Assembly: GCF_026151205.1 (NCBI RefSeq)
Contig: NW_026971907.1
Location: 1 to 19,906 of the forward strand
DNA from: Bolinopsis microptera
Taxonomy: Eukaryota; Ctenophora; Tentaculata; Lobata; Bolinopsidae
Direction of reading: 5' to 3'
Length of the DNA: 19,906 nucleotides
The notes below the pieces were generated by a model. The model ran no database searches, was not told where the DNA came from, and saw only the letters and a list, made by a program, of their open reading frames with translations. Shown here in pieces: positions 8,747-19,068 of this stretch; position 1 is the stretch's first letter; every line of letters begins with the position of its first letter. The position numbers and the translations under genes were made by a program.

Positions 8747-9041
8747 TTTTCCCTTTTTTCAGTATTCATGGGCAATTGATGAAAATTGTAAATTTTCCCC
8801 TCCACCTCTTCAGGGGATGACTTCTGCTCCCTTAAAAATAGCAAATAAAGTTTTAAAAACCCTAAACAGTAAAGTGCCAAAATTGGGTTATATTCACGTT
8901 TATTCTAATTTTTCTTGCCTGCAAATAAAAAACCCTTATTTGGCAAAACCCATGAGCAGTCCAAATTTTAAATACTGTGATGGGCCGATTCAGAATGGAT
9001 ACAAAAAAGTGTGGTTTATTTTTGCAGGGGTAAAAATTTAA
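8747..9041 (+). CDS. possible exon behind a 3' splice site, unknown protein
   Basis: A pyrimidine tract ending TTTTTTCAG (to 8762) precedes an open frame of about 92 codons to TAA at 9039-9041. It includes YSWAIDENC, LKIANKVLKTLNSKVPKLGY and IHVYSNFSCLQIKNPYLAKP. Composition is balanced and less run-driven than neighbouring frames. The exon would start in phase 0 at 8763. No family is recognised. No 5' splice site or neighbouring exon was found, and the same sequence could be chance. Confidence 0.25.
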
Positions 9042-9141
9042 ACAAAACGGGGTTTAACAATAAATTCAAAACGGTTTCCGGAGGGGGCCCCCGATAAAAA
9101 ATTTCCCTGAGAAGCACACCCCGGCTCTAAAGAAAAACGGC

Positions 9142-9618
9142 TCAGTTTTGGAAAAGGGTACGGGGATACGGGGCACAAAAGGACGTGATTTTTTTGTCAA
9201 AAATAAGTTGAGAAATGGACATTTTTAGCTTTAAAATGTACTTTTTAAACATTGAAATTAAAAAATTTGTCAAATCTTTTTTTAAAACGGCCAAATTTTT
9301 CCCTAAACCCCCTTTTTTGTCGGCTGAAATTGCTGCGGGTTTTAGTTTTCCCCGTCCTATTACTCTAGTAGTTTTAAAACCGGAAAAGGAATTTTGTTTT
9401 ATGAGTCGCAGGGTTTGAAATGTATTCTTGTGAAAATTTTTGTTTTGGGATATGATGTTGAAAACTTTAAAACCCGTTGGAAATTTCCCCTTTCCTGATA
9501 AGACCCCAATCTTCAGAGTGGAAGAGGAAAAAAGTGGCCCAACTTGGTCTAACGATTTCAAGCGAGGGACATTATATAGAGCTACCAGGGGGTTTTTACC
9601 GCACTGTGGATACCCCAC
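9142..9618 (-). other. long open frame on the reverse strand, probably not a gene
   Basis: About 158 codons are open on the minus strand, rich in Lys, Phe, Leu and Ile, with no motif I recognise. Forward frames overlap it at 9,215-9,418 and 9,440-9,665 and look equally protein-like, for example SAEIAAGFSFPRPITLVVL. In run-inflated AT-rich sequence both strands can stay open because TTT and AAA carry no stop. Neither strand can be preferred over 9,142-9,470. Confidence 0.2.
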
Positions 9619-9665
9619 TCAAACCTAAAAAACGACAAAAACCCAACATTAAACAATGGCAATAA
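9477..9665 (+). CDS. possible C-terminal coding fragment, unknown protein
   Basis: The forward frame ending in TAA at 9663-9665 includes KVAQLGLTISSEGHYIELPG and TVDTPLKPKKRQKPNIKQWQ. The DNA from 9,530 to 9,600 is a clean pocket with normal runs, so the frame is more trustworthy than most here. The basic, Gln/Lys-rich end would be a C-terminus. An alternative forward frame ends a little earlier (about 9,628) and cannot be excluded. No domain is recognised. Confidence 0.25.
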   Translation: MEISPFLIRPQSSEWKRKKVAQLGLTISSEGHYIELPGGFYRTVDTPLKPKKRQKPNIKQWQ

Positions 9666-9867
9666 AAAAACAACAATAACCCCCAATTCGAATAAAGACA
9701 ATTCAACGAAATTTTTGTAGATAATCTGATAGAAACTTGAAAATTTCTAATGAAAACTTCAAAGCCCCGACTTAGGGGTTTAAAAACCGCACTTTTCTAG
9801 AAGAAAAAACAATTATTTTTTGGGTAATTTACACTTTTATTTCCCAAAAGCTATTTTGGGTTTATAA

Positions 9868-10135
9868 CCTTAAATAAGTTATTAAAAAAGTTATAACTCT
9901 TAAAAAATTTATATAAATAAGTTTTTAACCCTCTTAAAAAAGGGTTATTTTAAAATAAGTTATACTCTTAAATAGTTATAAAAAATAATTTATAAACTCT
10001 TAAATAAGTTTTATTAAATAAGTTAAAATCTTAAAAAAATTATAAAAATAAGTTAATAACTCTTAAATAAGTTTTTATAAATAATTTTTATAACTTTAAA
10101 TAACTCTAAAAAAATATAATTTTAATAAGTTTTGT
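9868..10135 (+). repeat. AT-rich minisatellite, about 30-bp unit, about eight copies
   Basis: Copies share the order AACTCTTAAATAAGTT then ATAAATAAGTTAT. Clear ACTCTTAAA starts occur at 9,895, 9,963, 9,995 and 10,059, with degraded copies before, between and after. The unit is about 29 to 32 bp and, as in the C-rich array, differences are largely in A and T run lengths. Confidence 0.8.
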
Positions 10136-10570
10136 AAGCACTACAAATCTATCTCTTATACAGTTAAACTCCCAGTTTTTGCCAGGGTTTACTAAACTAC
10201 ACACCTATCCCCCAGCCCGGGGTCCCCCTGTCCCGGGGCCCGGGGCCCACAAAATTACAGGACATGTACAAGAGAACGGGTTTTTTCCGTCAACCCCTCC
10301 CCTCTGCCGCGTTTTTAAAACAGACTCTTATGCCCCCATCGAGACGGGGGTTTTTGATACATGATAACACATGGCCCCTTTTTAAATATCCCTTTTCTAT
10401 ATGTCTTTTCATTTTCTGGAAAAACAAGAAAGTCTACATTTAACAAATTGGCGAAAATTTAAAAAATCTATGATTTTAAAAAAGGGATATTTTTTCCTCC
10501 GTTTATGTTGTCCCCTAATCATGGACACATTTCCATAAAAGGGACCCCTTTTTAAATTAGAAAAACCCAG
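10136..10570. other. spacer between two tandem arrays, no gene seen
   Basis: A G/C-rich patch at about 10,210-10,250 is made of C and G runs. A forward frame over 10,179-10,364 is Pro- and Gly-rich because of them. Nothing else is recognised. Confidence 0.5.
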
Positions 10571-11070
10571 GGACCCTGAACTGCAAAACCCTATCCCCCT
10601 AAGGTCCTGGACGGGGGAGTAATCTGTTTTAAATTTTACTATTAGTACTAATAGTGAAAGAGAATGTTTTAAGGGGGACCTGAAATGCCCAAAACCCGTA
10701 TTTCCCCTTTCAGGTCCGGCCCGGGGGAGTAATCTGGGTTTTTTATTTCTTTTAGTTTCTAATAGTGAAAGGAAAAGTTTTAAAGGGTGACCTGAAATGC
10801 AAAAACCCGTATCCCCCACAAGGGGCCGGAAAGGAGGATAATCTGTTTATTATTTTTTTTTAGTAAATAATAGTTTAAAGAGAAAATTTTTTTAAAAGGG
10901 GGACCTGAACTTTCAAAAAACCCTATCCCCCACAGGTCCTGGGCCCGGGGGAAAATAAAAACCCGTTTAAATTTTTACAAATTTGTACTAATAGTGAAAG
11001 AGAAAAGTTTTAAAAAGGGGGTTTCCCGAACTGCCAAAAAACCGTATCCCCCACGGGCTTTTGGGCGGAA
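10571..11070 (+). repeat. about 110-bp tandem repeat, four full copies plus a partial
   Basis: Each copy begins GGACCTGAA(C/A)TGC, then AAAACCC(T/G)TATCCCCCAC, AGGTCC(T/G)G and GGGGGAGTAATCTG. An AT-rich spacer with TACTAATAGTGAAAGAGAA and GTTTTAA closes it. Starts are near 10,571, 10,676, 10,787, 10,901 and 11,021, so apparent periods grow from 105 to 120 bp. Much of that spread is run length. The fifth copy breaks off after TATCCCCCACGGG. Reverse-strand frames here are translations of the repeat. Confidence 0.9.
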
Positions 11071-11200
11071 GAGTCAGCGCGGCAATAAAAAGGGCGGCGC
11101 CGAAGGGGTCCCCTGCAGTCCCAAAAAATTGTGCCCAATTTAAACGCCCCGTCCATGGCCCCTTTCCCAAAGCGTCCCGCAAAAAAGGGGCAAGGAGGGC
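11060..11200. other. GC-rich patch after the 110-bp array
   Basis: The sequence right after the truncated fifth copy is distinctly GC-rich (AGTCAGCGCGGCAATAAAAA, GGGCGGCGCCGAAGG). Both strands stay open across it. The composition shift suggests a junction with different DNA. No promoter, tRNA or coding motif was recognised. Confidence 0.3.
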
Positions 11201-13725
11201 TTTAAACTCGATTTTAAGCTGGGGTGGGGGAAAATTTTTCCGTTTGAAAAAACATGCAATTTAAAAATGGTTTAGCATAAAAATTTTTGGGTTTTGGGCA
11301 AGATATTATTACAGTCATGGGCGGTTGGGCCGGGTGTTTTTATGACTGGTTGCGATAAATAAATTTGTTTAATGGTCATAATTTTAAAGAAGGTTTCTCT
11401 AATAGGGAAGAAAATTGTAATGAATTTTTACTAATTAATGGAACCCCTTTCCCTCCCCCTTTCCCCCGAAAAAAACCAAATCTCCCAGATATCAACAGAA
11501 AATAGCTAGAATACAGTTTGTGGTTTTTAAATTTTCATTTTTAAAATGCTTCAGTCCCTTTTTTTTTTAGGGCAGGTTAGTGTTTTTGTAAAAAACAGGT
11601 TTTTTTTTGCTCATAATATGAAGGGGACTATTTCATGTTTTTCGCTTCCCCTTTAGTGGGGGATCATGGGTTTAAAAACCTCGAAAAATTTAATTTTTAA
11701 TAATTTTTAAAAAAAAATAAATTAATTAATCCAATAAAAACTATACAAAAAATACGTGAAAAAAGGGATAATCCCTTCCCAAAAACCCAAAAATTATTTC
11801 AGGTTCTCCTCCTGCCCAAACCGAGGAATGGGTTTCTATCGGGGGTCAAAAAGGGTTTTGTGTTTTCCAGCGTCTGTCTGGCGTTTATCGTTCGTTCCCT
11901 CAACCCCCAACATATACGGGACCTTTCACAAAAAACATCAGGTTACTCCAGAAAACCCGTTGTCGTGATATTGTGCTGCGGTTTTTTGTTTTTATTCCCC
12001 CACAGAAAGATTTTCTAGTTAGTATTATAGCGGTCGTAGTGTAAAAGGTTTGGGCGTAATTTTAAAGGGCCCCAAACCATACAATATTCCCCAAAATTTG
12101 CTGAAAAAAAAATTTAATTGAAGAGGATTTGATTCTTGTGATAAGGGGAATGGGGGGAACCTTGGGGGTTTCAGGTTGGACCACCTATCAAATTCCCCCC
12201 AGAACATTTGGGGAAAAGAAAAAAGAAAGGGAACCCTTTTTTTCTAAAACTAATCATGATGGGTTTGGGGCCCAAAATGCGGGACGCATTTTTAATGATT
12301 TCAAAAACTCGGTTTTAAAAAACCCCGTCGGAAAAGGGACATAAACTCGACCAAAAAAATTGGGAAATTTTGGGTTTTCAAGAACAGTGGGGGATTAATA
12401 AAGTTTTTCCCCAGGGTTTTTTTTTATTATACTGCCGGTTTTTGCTGACAAAAAGGGTTTGTGTTTTCCCTTATTCCCTTTTTCGCCAAATTTTAAACCC
12501 GGGTTGATTTAAATTTTTAGATTATTCATTGATAAGCTGTTTTTATTTTCATTATTTATGCTAAAAGGTTGGGTTTTTCCTTTTTGTGACTTTTTAGAAA
12601 TTTTTAAAAATCACCCCATTTTGTGACAAAAATCTGTAATGAGATAGGTAACCTGAATCCATTGATATTGGGGACGGGGGGCAACCTCTTTTGATGGTCT
12701 TCGTAGCGTACCCTTTTTAAAAAAAGCGCTTTAAACCGTACGTACCAAAAAAATTGGTTTTTCAATTTAAAATTTTGTACTTTAAAAATTTGGGGTTTTA
12801 CGGTACGGGGAAAAAAAAAACCCCGTCCCGTACGTACTTTTTAAATGGATACGGTACGTTTTTCTCCGTGCCCAAGGAAAAATTCTTTAAAATAGGGACA
12901 ATGGGGAAATTTAAAAACACTGACGCAACATTCTATTTTGCCCAAATTCCCGGGAATAAACGTTCCCATTTAAATCGTAAAAGGTTTGAACTTTGAACTT
13001 TTCAAATAAACAAAACGGAAAAAAGCCAGAAATTGTTCTGGGGCCTTAAATATTTTCGATCCTGTAACAGTTTAAAATACCAGTCTTGTTAAATCCATTT
13101 TCTCCCAAAACTTTTTAATGTGTCTACATTTCCGGTTTTTGGTTAACGTGTACCAATTTCCCGCTGTTTTTAAAACTACTTGTACCTTTTTTGTTTCGGT
13201 AAAAGTTTCTTAAAACCCCCGCCGTATTTTGCCCTTTTTTGTAATTTTGTTGACACATATCAGGGGGGGCTTTGGAGACATGCCCTTTACCAGAAAGAGG
13301 GGTGTACCCGAATCAAATGTAGAAATTCCGCCCCCGCATCCTTTGTGGAAAACCTCTAGCTTTTTTAAAAGGGGAAAGAAACTCTGGGTTTGGTTTTAAA
13401 TTTTAATTTTTTGATTAATTTTAAATGGGAGATTCAGGATGTTTTTTTTTTTTGCTAGTTTTTTGGCCCTTTGTTTTAGAGCAGTTTTAATTAAAAAATA
13501 GGGGAAAAATGCAGCGGAAATTTTTGGGAAAAACAGATATTAAAATTTTTTTTATGTTTTGCCACGTCGTACATAATACTAATTAAAATTTAAAAATTTT
13601 AATTTAAAAAATAGCGGGGTTTTTCAGGACGACAAAAAGTTTTATAATGGCCCCTGTTTAAGGGTAAAACACGTGTTTTTTTTACCCCGGGGTTTAGAGC
13701 TGGGACAACGCCCAAAATTACCGAC
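11201..13725. other. spacer, no supported gene
   Basis: AT-rich and run-inflated. Frames at 11,756-11,968, 12,129-12,344 and 12,754-12,996 have no recognisable domain. The only structure seen is the GTACG cluster at 12,736-12,858. Confidence 0.55.
12736..12858. repeat. cluster of CCGTACGTAC and TACGGTACG words
   Basis: CCGTACGTAC occurs at 12,736-12,745 and 12,828-12,837; TACGGTACG at 12,799-12,807 and 12,850-12,858. ACGGGG (12,805-12,810) and CCCCGT (12,821-12,826) form a six-base hairpin around an A10 loop. This CpG-bearing word cluster is unusual in the surrounding AT-rich DNA. Confidence 0.5.
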
Positions 13726-13835
13726 GGATATTGATGGGGAAAATAACTGGGTTTGATAATTAAAAAAATTAATCAAACTGGATATTGATGGCAAAATAAC
13801 TGGTTTGATAATTTAAAAATAATTAAAATACCCAT
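13726..13835 (+). repeat. 54-bp direct repeat, two adjacent copies
   Basis: GGATATTGATGG, AAAATAACTGG, TTTGATAATT and AAAATTAAT appear in the same order at 13,726-13,779 and again from 13,780. The copies differ mainly by added G, A or T in runs, for example GGGG against GGC and ACTGGG against ACTGG. It is either a true tandem duplication or the same read stretch entered twice. Confidence 0.8.
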
Positions 13836-14779
13836 ACTGGGGTTTTTTATTTTGATAAAAAAACATGATAAAAACCTTTCTGAAAAACCGTAGTTTTTAT
13901 GGGTTTTCGTGAAATTTAAGTGACCTAAAAATGTGGCAAAAAGGGGCATTTAAATGTCTCGTTTTGCACGTCCCAAAAAGTTTCATTAAACATTAAAAGG
14001 GAAAAAAACCTGTACCCAACCCGGGGAAAAGTAATGTGGAAAAAAATGATACCGAAAATATTCGTTAAAGATTTTTTTGGGGAAATAAGGGGTATAACAT
14101 GGTACGAGGTTTATTGTGTCGGGATGCAGACCCCAAGAACCTGGGTGGTGACCTCAAATTTCCTTTTTATAATTTTTAGGTAAAAAAACAATTTTTAAAT
14201 TTTTAAATTTTTAAACCCTTAAGGGAAATTTTTTATGTTTTTAAATTCGCCGATCATAGAATACATATGATTTTTTTAAAAGGGGCTTTTGGGTTTAAAT
14301 CTTCGCAATTACCCAAAAATTTGGGAAAATTTTAAAATATAGAAAAATTATTTTTTAAAAATTAAAAATTAAAACGCAAAACAAAAGGGGGAACGGGGGC
14401 CCAATTTCCCCCTCCCCTACGAATTTGTGACGAAAAAGTAAAAAGGGGTTTTGTGTGCTCCCAAGTTTTTCTTTAAACTTCGGGGGCGATGGGGGAAAAA
14501 AAAGGTTTTAATGCAATACAGGTTTTTTAAAACCCATCTTTACTTTAAGTTATGCATACTAAAAAATAATTTTTTTAGTTTTTTGTTTTTAAATTTCCCC
14601 AAAGGGAAACCTAAATGGGAAATTTGAATTTTCCCCTTTTTCCAGCCAAACCCTTTTAAATTTCTCACACTTTTATTCCCGGGGTTCCCGCGGGTGGAGT
14701 CCTGCTTAAACAGCTTATTAAGTGTGTAAAGGGGGGTCCAGACCCTAAGGAACATAACCCCCTGGGGAAAGGGGCGCAA

Positions 14780-14875
14780 TGTACATTGTACAGTGTACAG
14801 GACCTTGTACAATTTTAATTGTACCGGGACATTTTACATTGTACCAAAGAAAAATTAACAATTTTACCCTTGTAC
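14780..14875. repeat. seven TGTAC words in about 100 bp, with a hairpin
   Basis: TGTAC starts at 14,780, 14,787, 14,794, 14,806, 14,820, 14,840 and 14,871. The first three are exactly 7 bp apart. GTACAATT (14,807-14,814) and AATTGTAC (14,817-14,824) are perfect inverted arms with a two-base loop. It looks like a decayed short tandem repeat with dyad symmetry. Confidence 0.6.
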
Positions 14876-15162
14876 ATTGTTTTACAAGCCCCAAATCCAT
14901 TTAAAGTAAGAATAATTTTTGGGGTGAAATAAAGTTTTACGAACAAGTTTTATCGCTAAAACCAAAAAGTTTATTCAACTTAGATTTACAAGACCCAGTT
15001 GATGGTCAAAAAAAAAGAACCCCCCTTCCAATAGGGGCATTCACCTTTCGAAGCCCCCCCGCCCCCGGGGTTTGTTGATCAGTTTGGAAAAATCAAATCG
15101 AGGGGCAATAGAACAGTTTTTAAAAATTAAGGGGCCCTTTTTTTAAAAAGTTGAAAAAACGT

Positions 15163-15178
15163 GGTATTCATGAATACC
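15163..15178. other. 16-bp perfect palindrome GGTATTCATGAATACC
   Basis: The two 8-base arms match without a mismatch or spacer. A perfect 16-mer palindrome is uncommon by chance in a window this size. No element boundary is evident around it. It could be a protein-binding dyad or a fold-back read artefact. Confidence 0.4.
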
Positions 15179-16016
15179 AACTACCTTTTTTTTTTGCTTC
15201 CCGGGCCCTTTATGAAAACAAGCTTTAAAATACGTAGCCAAAAAATATAAAAGTGATCAACATTGACCATTCAAAGGGCCACTTGGTAAAGGGAAACAAG
15301 ACTTCCCCCCCTGCACCCCGTGGGGTTACCAAATGGGGTTAAAACCCCTCACCCGAGGGTTTTTTGTTTTTGGTAGCTGCAACTTCAGGGAGCGGACCAA
15401 TGGAACCCGGGGTGTGGGGTTTGTTATTTGGGGGGATTTTTTTGTTTTTTTTGGTGGCCTTTTAAAGTTTTGAAATGAGGGGGCCTGTTCGTAAGATGTT
15501 TAATAACCCCAAATAAGATAGTTTTTTAAAGGGGTCGTATTTTATAAATAGGGGGGAAAAGGGGAAAAACCCGTTCATTTTTTATGGTACCAACTACCTT
15601 TTACTTTGCGATTGCTAGATAGTCACTAAAATTTTTATATTCCCCCGGGTTTAAAAAGGGGAAAGGGGTTTTCCGTTTTTTTTAAATAGGATGTTTTCTT
15701 GTTTTTATGAAGCTTTTTTGTAATATTATTTTAAGGGGGGATTTTTGTAATTATAATTTAAAAAAAATTTTCCCCACCCAAAATGATTAAAATAGTAAAA
15801 AAAAATTTGGTCCCTATGCTTCGATTGCTGTGCAAAGGGCATTCAAAAACAGTCGAAAAATTTTAATATAAGATTTAAAAAGGTAAATATTTATTAAAAT
15901 AAAAAAACAAATTAAAAACTCTATAATTTCGAAAGGGGTCGCCCTTTTAGTCAGGGCAAGAAAAATTGGATTACCCAAACCCCATTAACCGAGGCCCCCG
16001 GGGGTTTTTTCAAAAT

Positions 16017-16088
16017 ATTATTACGTACGAGGAACGAGCAAAACGAAAAGCCAAAAGATCCAGAGAAAAAGATGAGTTTAAAAAATAG
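16017..16088 (+). CDS. short charged coding-like fragment
   Basis: Forward codons read YEERAKRKAKRSREKDEFKK before TAG at 16,086-16,088. The alternating Lys/Arg and Glu/Asp pattern resembles a basic nuclear-localisation or coiled-coil segment. The stop follows an A-run, where a slip is likely. The opposite strand is also open here (to about 16,201). It is too short to assign. Confidence 0.2.
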   Translation: MITYEERAKRKAKRSREKDEFKK

Positions 16089-17335
16089 TCATTTTGAAAA
16101 AGGGGTGTTGACGCAGAAAATCCCCCCCCAATCGAGCTAGGGGTAGTACTAAATTTTAAACACCAGTTCTTGCAAAGGGTACTGAAAAGGGGGCCTATCA
16201 AGGCATAAAAAAAACTTTTGGGTAAAAAATTTTTGGGACCAAAAAAAATTGCCCAAAAGGTTTAAGAAATTTGAAGTTTTTGACCCAAACTCGAGACTTT
16301 CCCTTTTACCCCAAAAAAATAAAAACCATTTTCTCTAAAAATTGAGATTTGGGAAGGGAAAAAATTTAAAAAAATTCCCCTTTTTCGTCAAAGGGAAACC
16401 CAAAAACTCTATTCGAAACTAAAAGGTACGAAGTCGAAGTTCCCGACAAATTTATGATTTTTTTTTTGTAAATTTTTTTTGTTTTTAAAATTATTATTGT
16501 TTTAAAGCCTCCTGCTCCTCATTTTCAGACAACCAAAAAGGGGCCCCCTTTTTATTTTTTTTTTTGTTTGGGCCCAAAATTTGGAAGCAAAAACCCCAGT
16601 TTGGGTCAATTATCCCTGGTGAAATTTTTAAAAATGACGTTTTATTTCCCCCAGGTGTTTTTAAAAATATTCCCAAAATTGTCCCATAATGTTGAGCAAA
16701 ATGAAAAAACATGAAATTTTTGGGCTTCATACAAAATTTGTCCATAAAATTTACAGGGGGTTTTAAATAAAAAAGGGGAAAGATTTTTTCATTTTAAAGT
16801 TTTAAGCAGCCTAATCTGAAATGAACCCTCCCCCTTTGGGTAGGTCCTACAATGAATTTTAAAACACAAAATTTTTTAGAATATGTAATGTAAATACGAA
16901 TTTTTGGGGATTTATTAAAAGATGTGAAGTTTTCTTTAAATTTGAATTTTCCCGAAAAATGGGGGTTTTTTTATAAAGTCTTAAAAAATAAAGTTTTAAA
17001 AAAAGGGAAGGAAGGGGTAAAAATCCCTCTGAACCCAAAATAAGGTTTGATGTCAATCGCCTTTTGATCCTGATATTTTAAATTTTACATTTTTGATTCT
17101 TTTTAAAAAATTAAAATTGATTGTAAAATTTTTTAAAAATGCTAAATTTCCCGAAAAATTCTGAATATTTTGGGATATTGAGTAAATTTCCCTCCAAAGG
17201 GGGTTGGGAAAGTGCCCCCCAGGAAACCTCGTCAGTACAGCGAAAGAACCCAAAAATCGTTAAAAAATTTCAGGAGAGAGAAAGTCCCTTTACAAAAAGG
17301 GGCCTCAAAAGGGGAATGGGACCAAAAGGGGTTGA
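16089..17335. other. spacer, no supported gene
   Basis: Open frames on the reverse strand at 16,494-16,745 and 16,859-17,253 are Phe/Lys/Asn-rich products of A and T runs. No motifs or repeats were recognised. Confidence 0.5.
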
Positions 17336-17578
17336 CCCGAAAAAAAAATAAACCTCTTTAAACTTTTCCCCCCAAAAAAAGGTTTTAAATTTCAACCGAG
17401 GCACCCGCAAAGCCCGTTTGTATTATGTTTATCCAAAAAAACCGACAGTTTCGAAACAATTTTTGAAGCGAATTTGAAAATTGGGGCCCCGTGTAGGATG
17501 AAGAAAAACGGAGGACCCGTCCACGATGCAGACGGCAAAAACCTTAGGTTTGGGCTCATTAAAAAACAGAACTTGTAA
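17336..17578 (+). CDS. possible coding fragment without ATG, unknown protein
   Basis: A forward frame is open for 80 codons from 17,336 to TAA at 17,576-17,578. Its last 44 codons look protein-like: DSFETIFEANLKIGAPCRMK, then NGGPVHDADGKNLRFGLIKK. The opposite strand is also open (17,392-17,616), giving a more hydrophobic product, so the strand is uncertain. No family is recognised and no splice site was fixed. Confidence 0.2.
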   Translation, partial: PEKKINLFKLFPPKKGFKFQPRHPQSPFVLCLSKKTDSFETIFEANLKIGAPCRMKKNGGPVHDADGKNLRFGLIKKQNL

Positions 17579-17604
17579 ATTTTAAAAAGGGGGGAAAGCA
17601 GCGC

Positions 17605-18470
17605 AATTAAAGTCAATTAATTGTTAATTCAATTTAAAGGCAAAAAATGTTAAAATTTAAAGGGCAAATTTAAAGTCAAAGCAGGGGTTTTTCAAAATTT
17701 TTTTGGAAAATTTACATTAATTGACACGATTTTTTTTTCGACCCAAAATTTTGTTTGTTTCCTCCATTTTTTAGCACTTTAAAAGTTTTTAAAATCATCA
17801 AAATTTTTTTATTCTAAACACATTGGAAAAGTGAAATGTGAAAAAAATTTCCCGATCATTAAACAATAAAACCCAAAATAATCGGGGGTTTCCCCCCAAA
17901 TTTAATTTTTTTAAAATGGGCGGTGGGGCCCTAAAGGGCGTGGTGTCCCCAACAAGTCACCTTAAAAAACCCCCATTAAACGAAAAACCTTCATGACCTT
18001 TAAATTTGAATTTAAAGAAAAGTAAAAAAGCTAACATTATTCCTTCATACTAAAAAGCCGATTCCCGATATTTTTCCCCGTATAAGAAAACCCAAAAAAA
18101 TATGGGGGTGGGCCCCGGGGGGGACCCAAAAATGGAAGAGTTGGAAAACTGAAATTTTTTTTGGGGGTCTTTGAACCTAAGGGTCAACAATTAAAAAAAT
18201 ACCCCTAATTTTTCAAGGACATTTTTTTTTTTTGAAACCCGGGTTTAAATTAACCCTAACGGGAAATTCCCTTTAATATTATTGAATAAAGATAATCTAA
18301 ATTTCTACATATTTTAAAGTCCCAATTAAAAAACCCAAAAAAAGTCAATTTAAAGTCCCCTTAATTTAATTTAAAAAACAATTAACCCGGTTCCCCCGGG
18401 AAAAGTCAATTTTAATGTCAATTTGTCCAATTAAAGTTAAATTTAAAAGTCAATTAAAGGGCCAAAGTCC
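17605..18470 (+). repeat. degenerate AAAGTCAATT repeats in two patches
   Basis: The word AAAGTCAATT and variants (TTAAAGTCAAA, AAAGTCCCAATT, AAAAGTCAATTTTAATGTCAA) recur in 17,605-17,682 and densely in 18,316-18,470. This suggests a short tandem unit of about 10 to 14 bp, blurred by run inflation. DNA between the two patches is AT-rich with no gene seen. Confidence 0.5.
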
Positions 18471-19068
18471 GTTTGGGGTTTTTTTTTTGGGAAAACTGGG
18501 CATTAATTTCCTTTTCATTCCCCCCTTTTAAATGGTTTAATGACCAAAAAATGAACCCACCCCCCCCAGCAAATTTAAGCCCCCCCGGGGGCCTCCCCTT
18601 TTCCCCCTAAAAACCCTGAAAAAAAGGTTTGGGCCCTGCGTTAAAAGCTGGGGAAAACCGGGAGAAACGGTGTGGCCTTTACGGTATACCCCAAAAAAAC
18701 CTTTTGAAAGCCCGCTGGATATCCCCCCTTTTGTGAGTTGGCTAGGGTCTACAATCCTCCCTTTTTTGACCAACACATAACCCCGCTAGGAAAGGTATCC
18801 CGGGCACCCCTTCAAAAAACCAGGAAAACCCCCCAGGTGGTTAAAAAATCTATCCTGGCCCCTCCATTGCTAAATGGAACTAGAAAAAATCCTTTTCCCT
18901 GTAGCCTTGAACAGAAAACAATTCCCATTTTTATATGTACACTGGACCTTGGGAAGCGGCCCAAAAAAAACAGGGTCGCGTTGGGGGCTGACCCGGTTTT
19001 GGGCCTTAGAGAATGTTTTACATCAGTGGTTACCAGGCCCCGAGTTTTTGGGTTTGTAAAAATCAACA
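18471..19068. other. unresolved stretch with open frames on both strands
   Basis: Forward (18,738-19,145) and reverse (18,537-18,776; 18,812-19,126) frames are both long. None has a recognised motif, and their residues follow the C, A and G runs. I could not choose a strand. Confidence 0.4.

Larger units (their letters stand above)
13836..16016. other. spacer, no supported gene
   Basis: Run-inflated AT-rich DNA. It contains a TGTAC cluster, a palindrome and a short direct repeat: TACCAACTACCTTTT at about 15,175 and TACCAACTACCTTTTA at about 15,588. No coding or RNA feature was recognised. Confidence 0.55.

Noticed and set aside
10409-10819. 136-codon reverse-strand frame with repeated ISGHPLK/FRSPLK-like words
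   Set aside because: It is a translation of the 110-bp tandem repeat.
12025-12060. tRNA-like words (GGTCGTAGTGTAAAAGG)
   Set aside because: No acceptor stem, anticodon arm or T-loop word could be placed around it.
15175-15603. LTR pair suggested by TACCAACTACCTTTT at both ends
   Set aside because: The match is only about 15 bases, with no longer terminal repeat, primer-binding site or coding remnant between.
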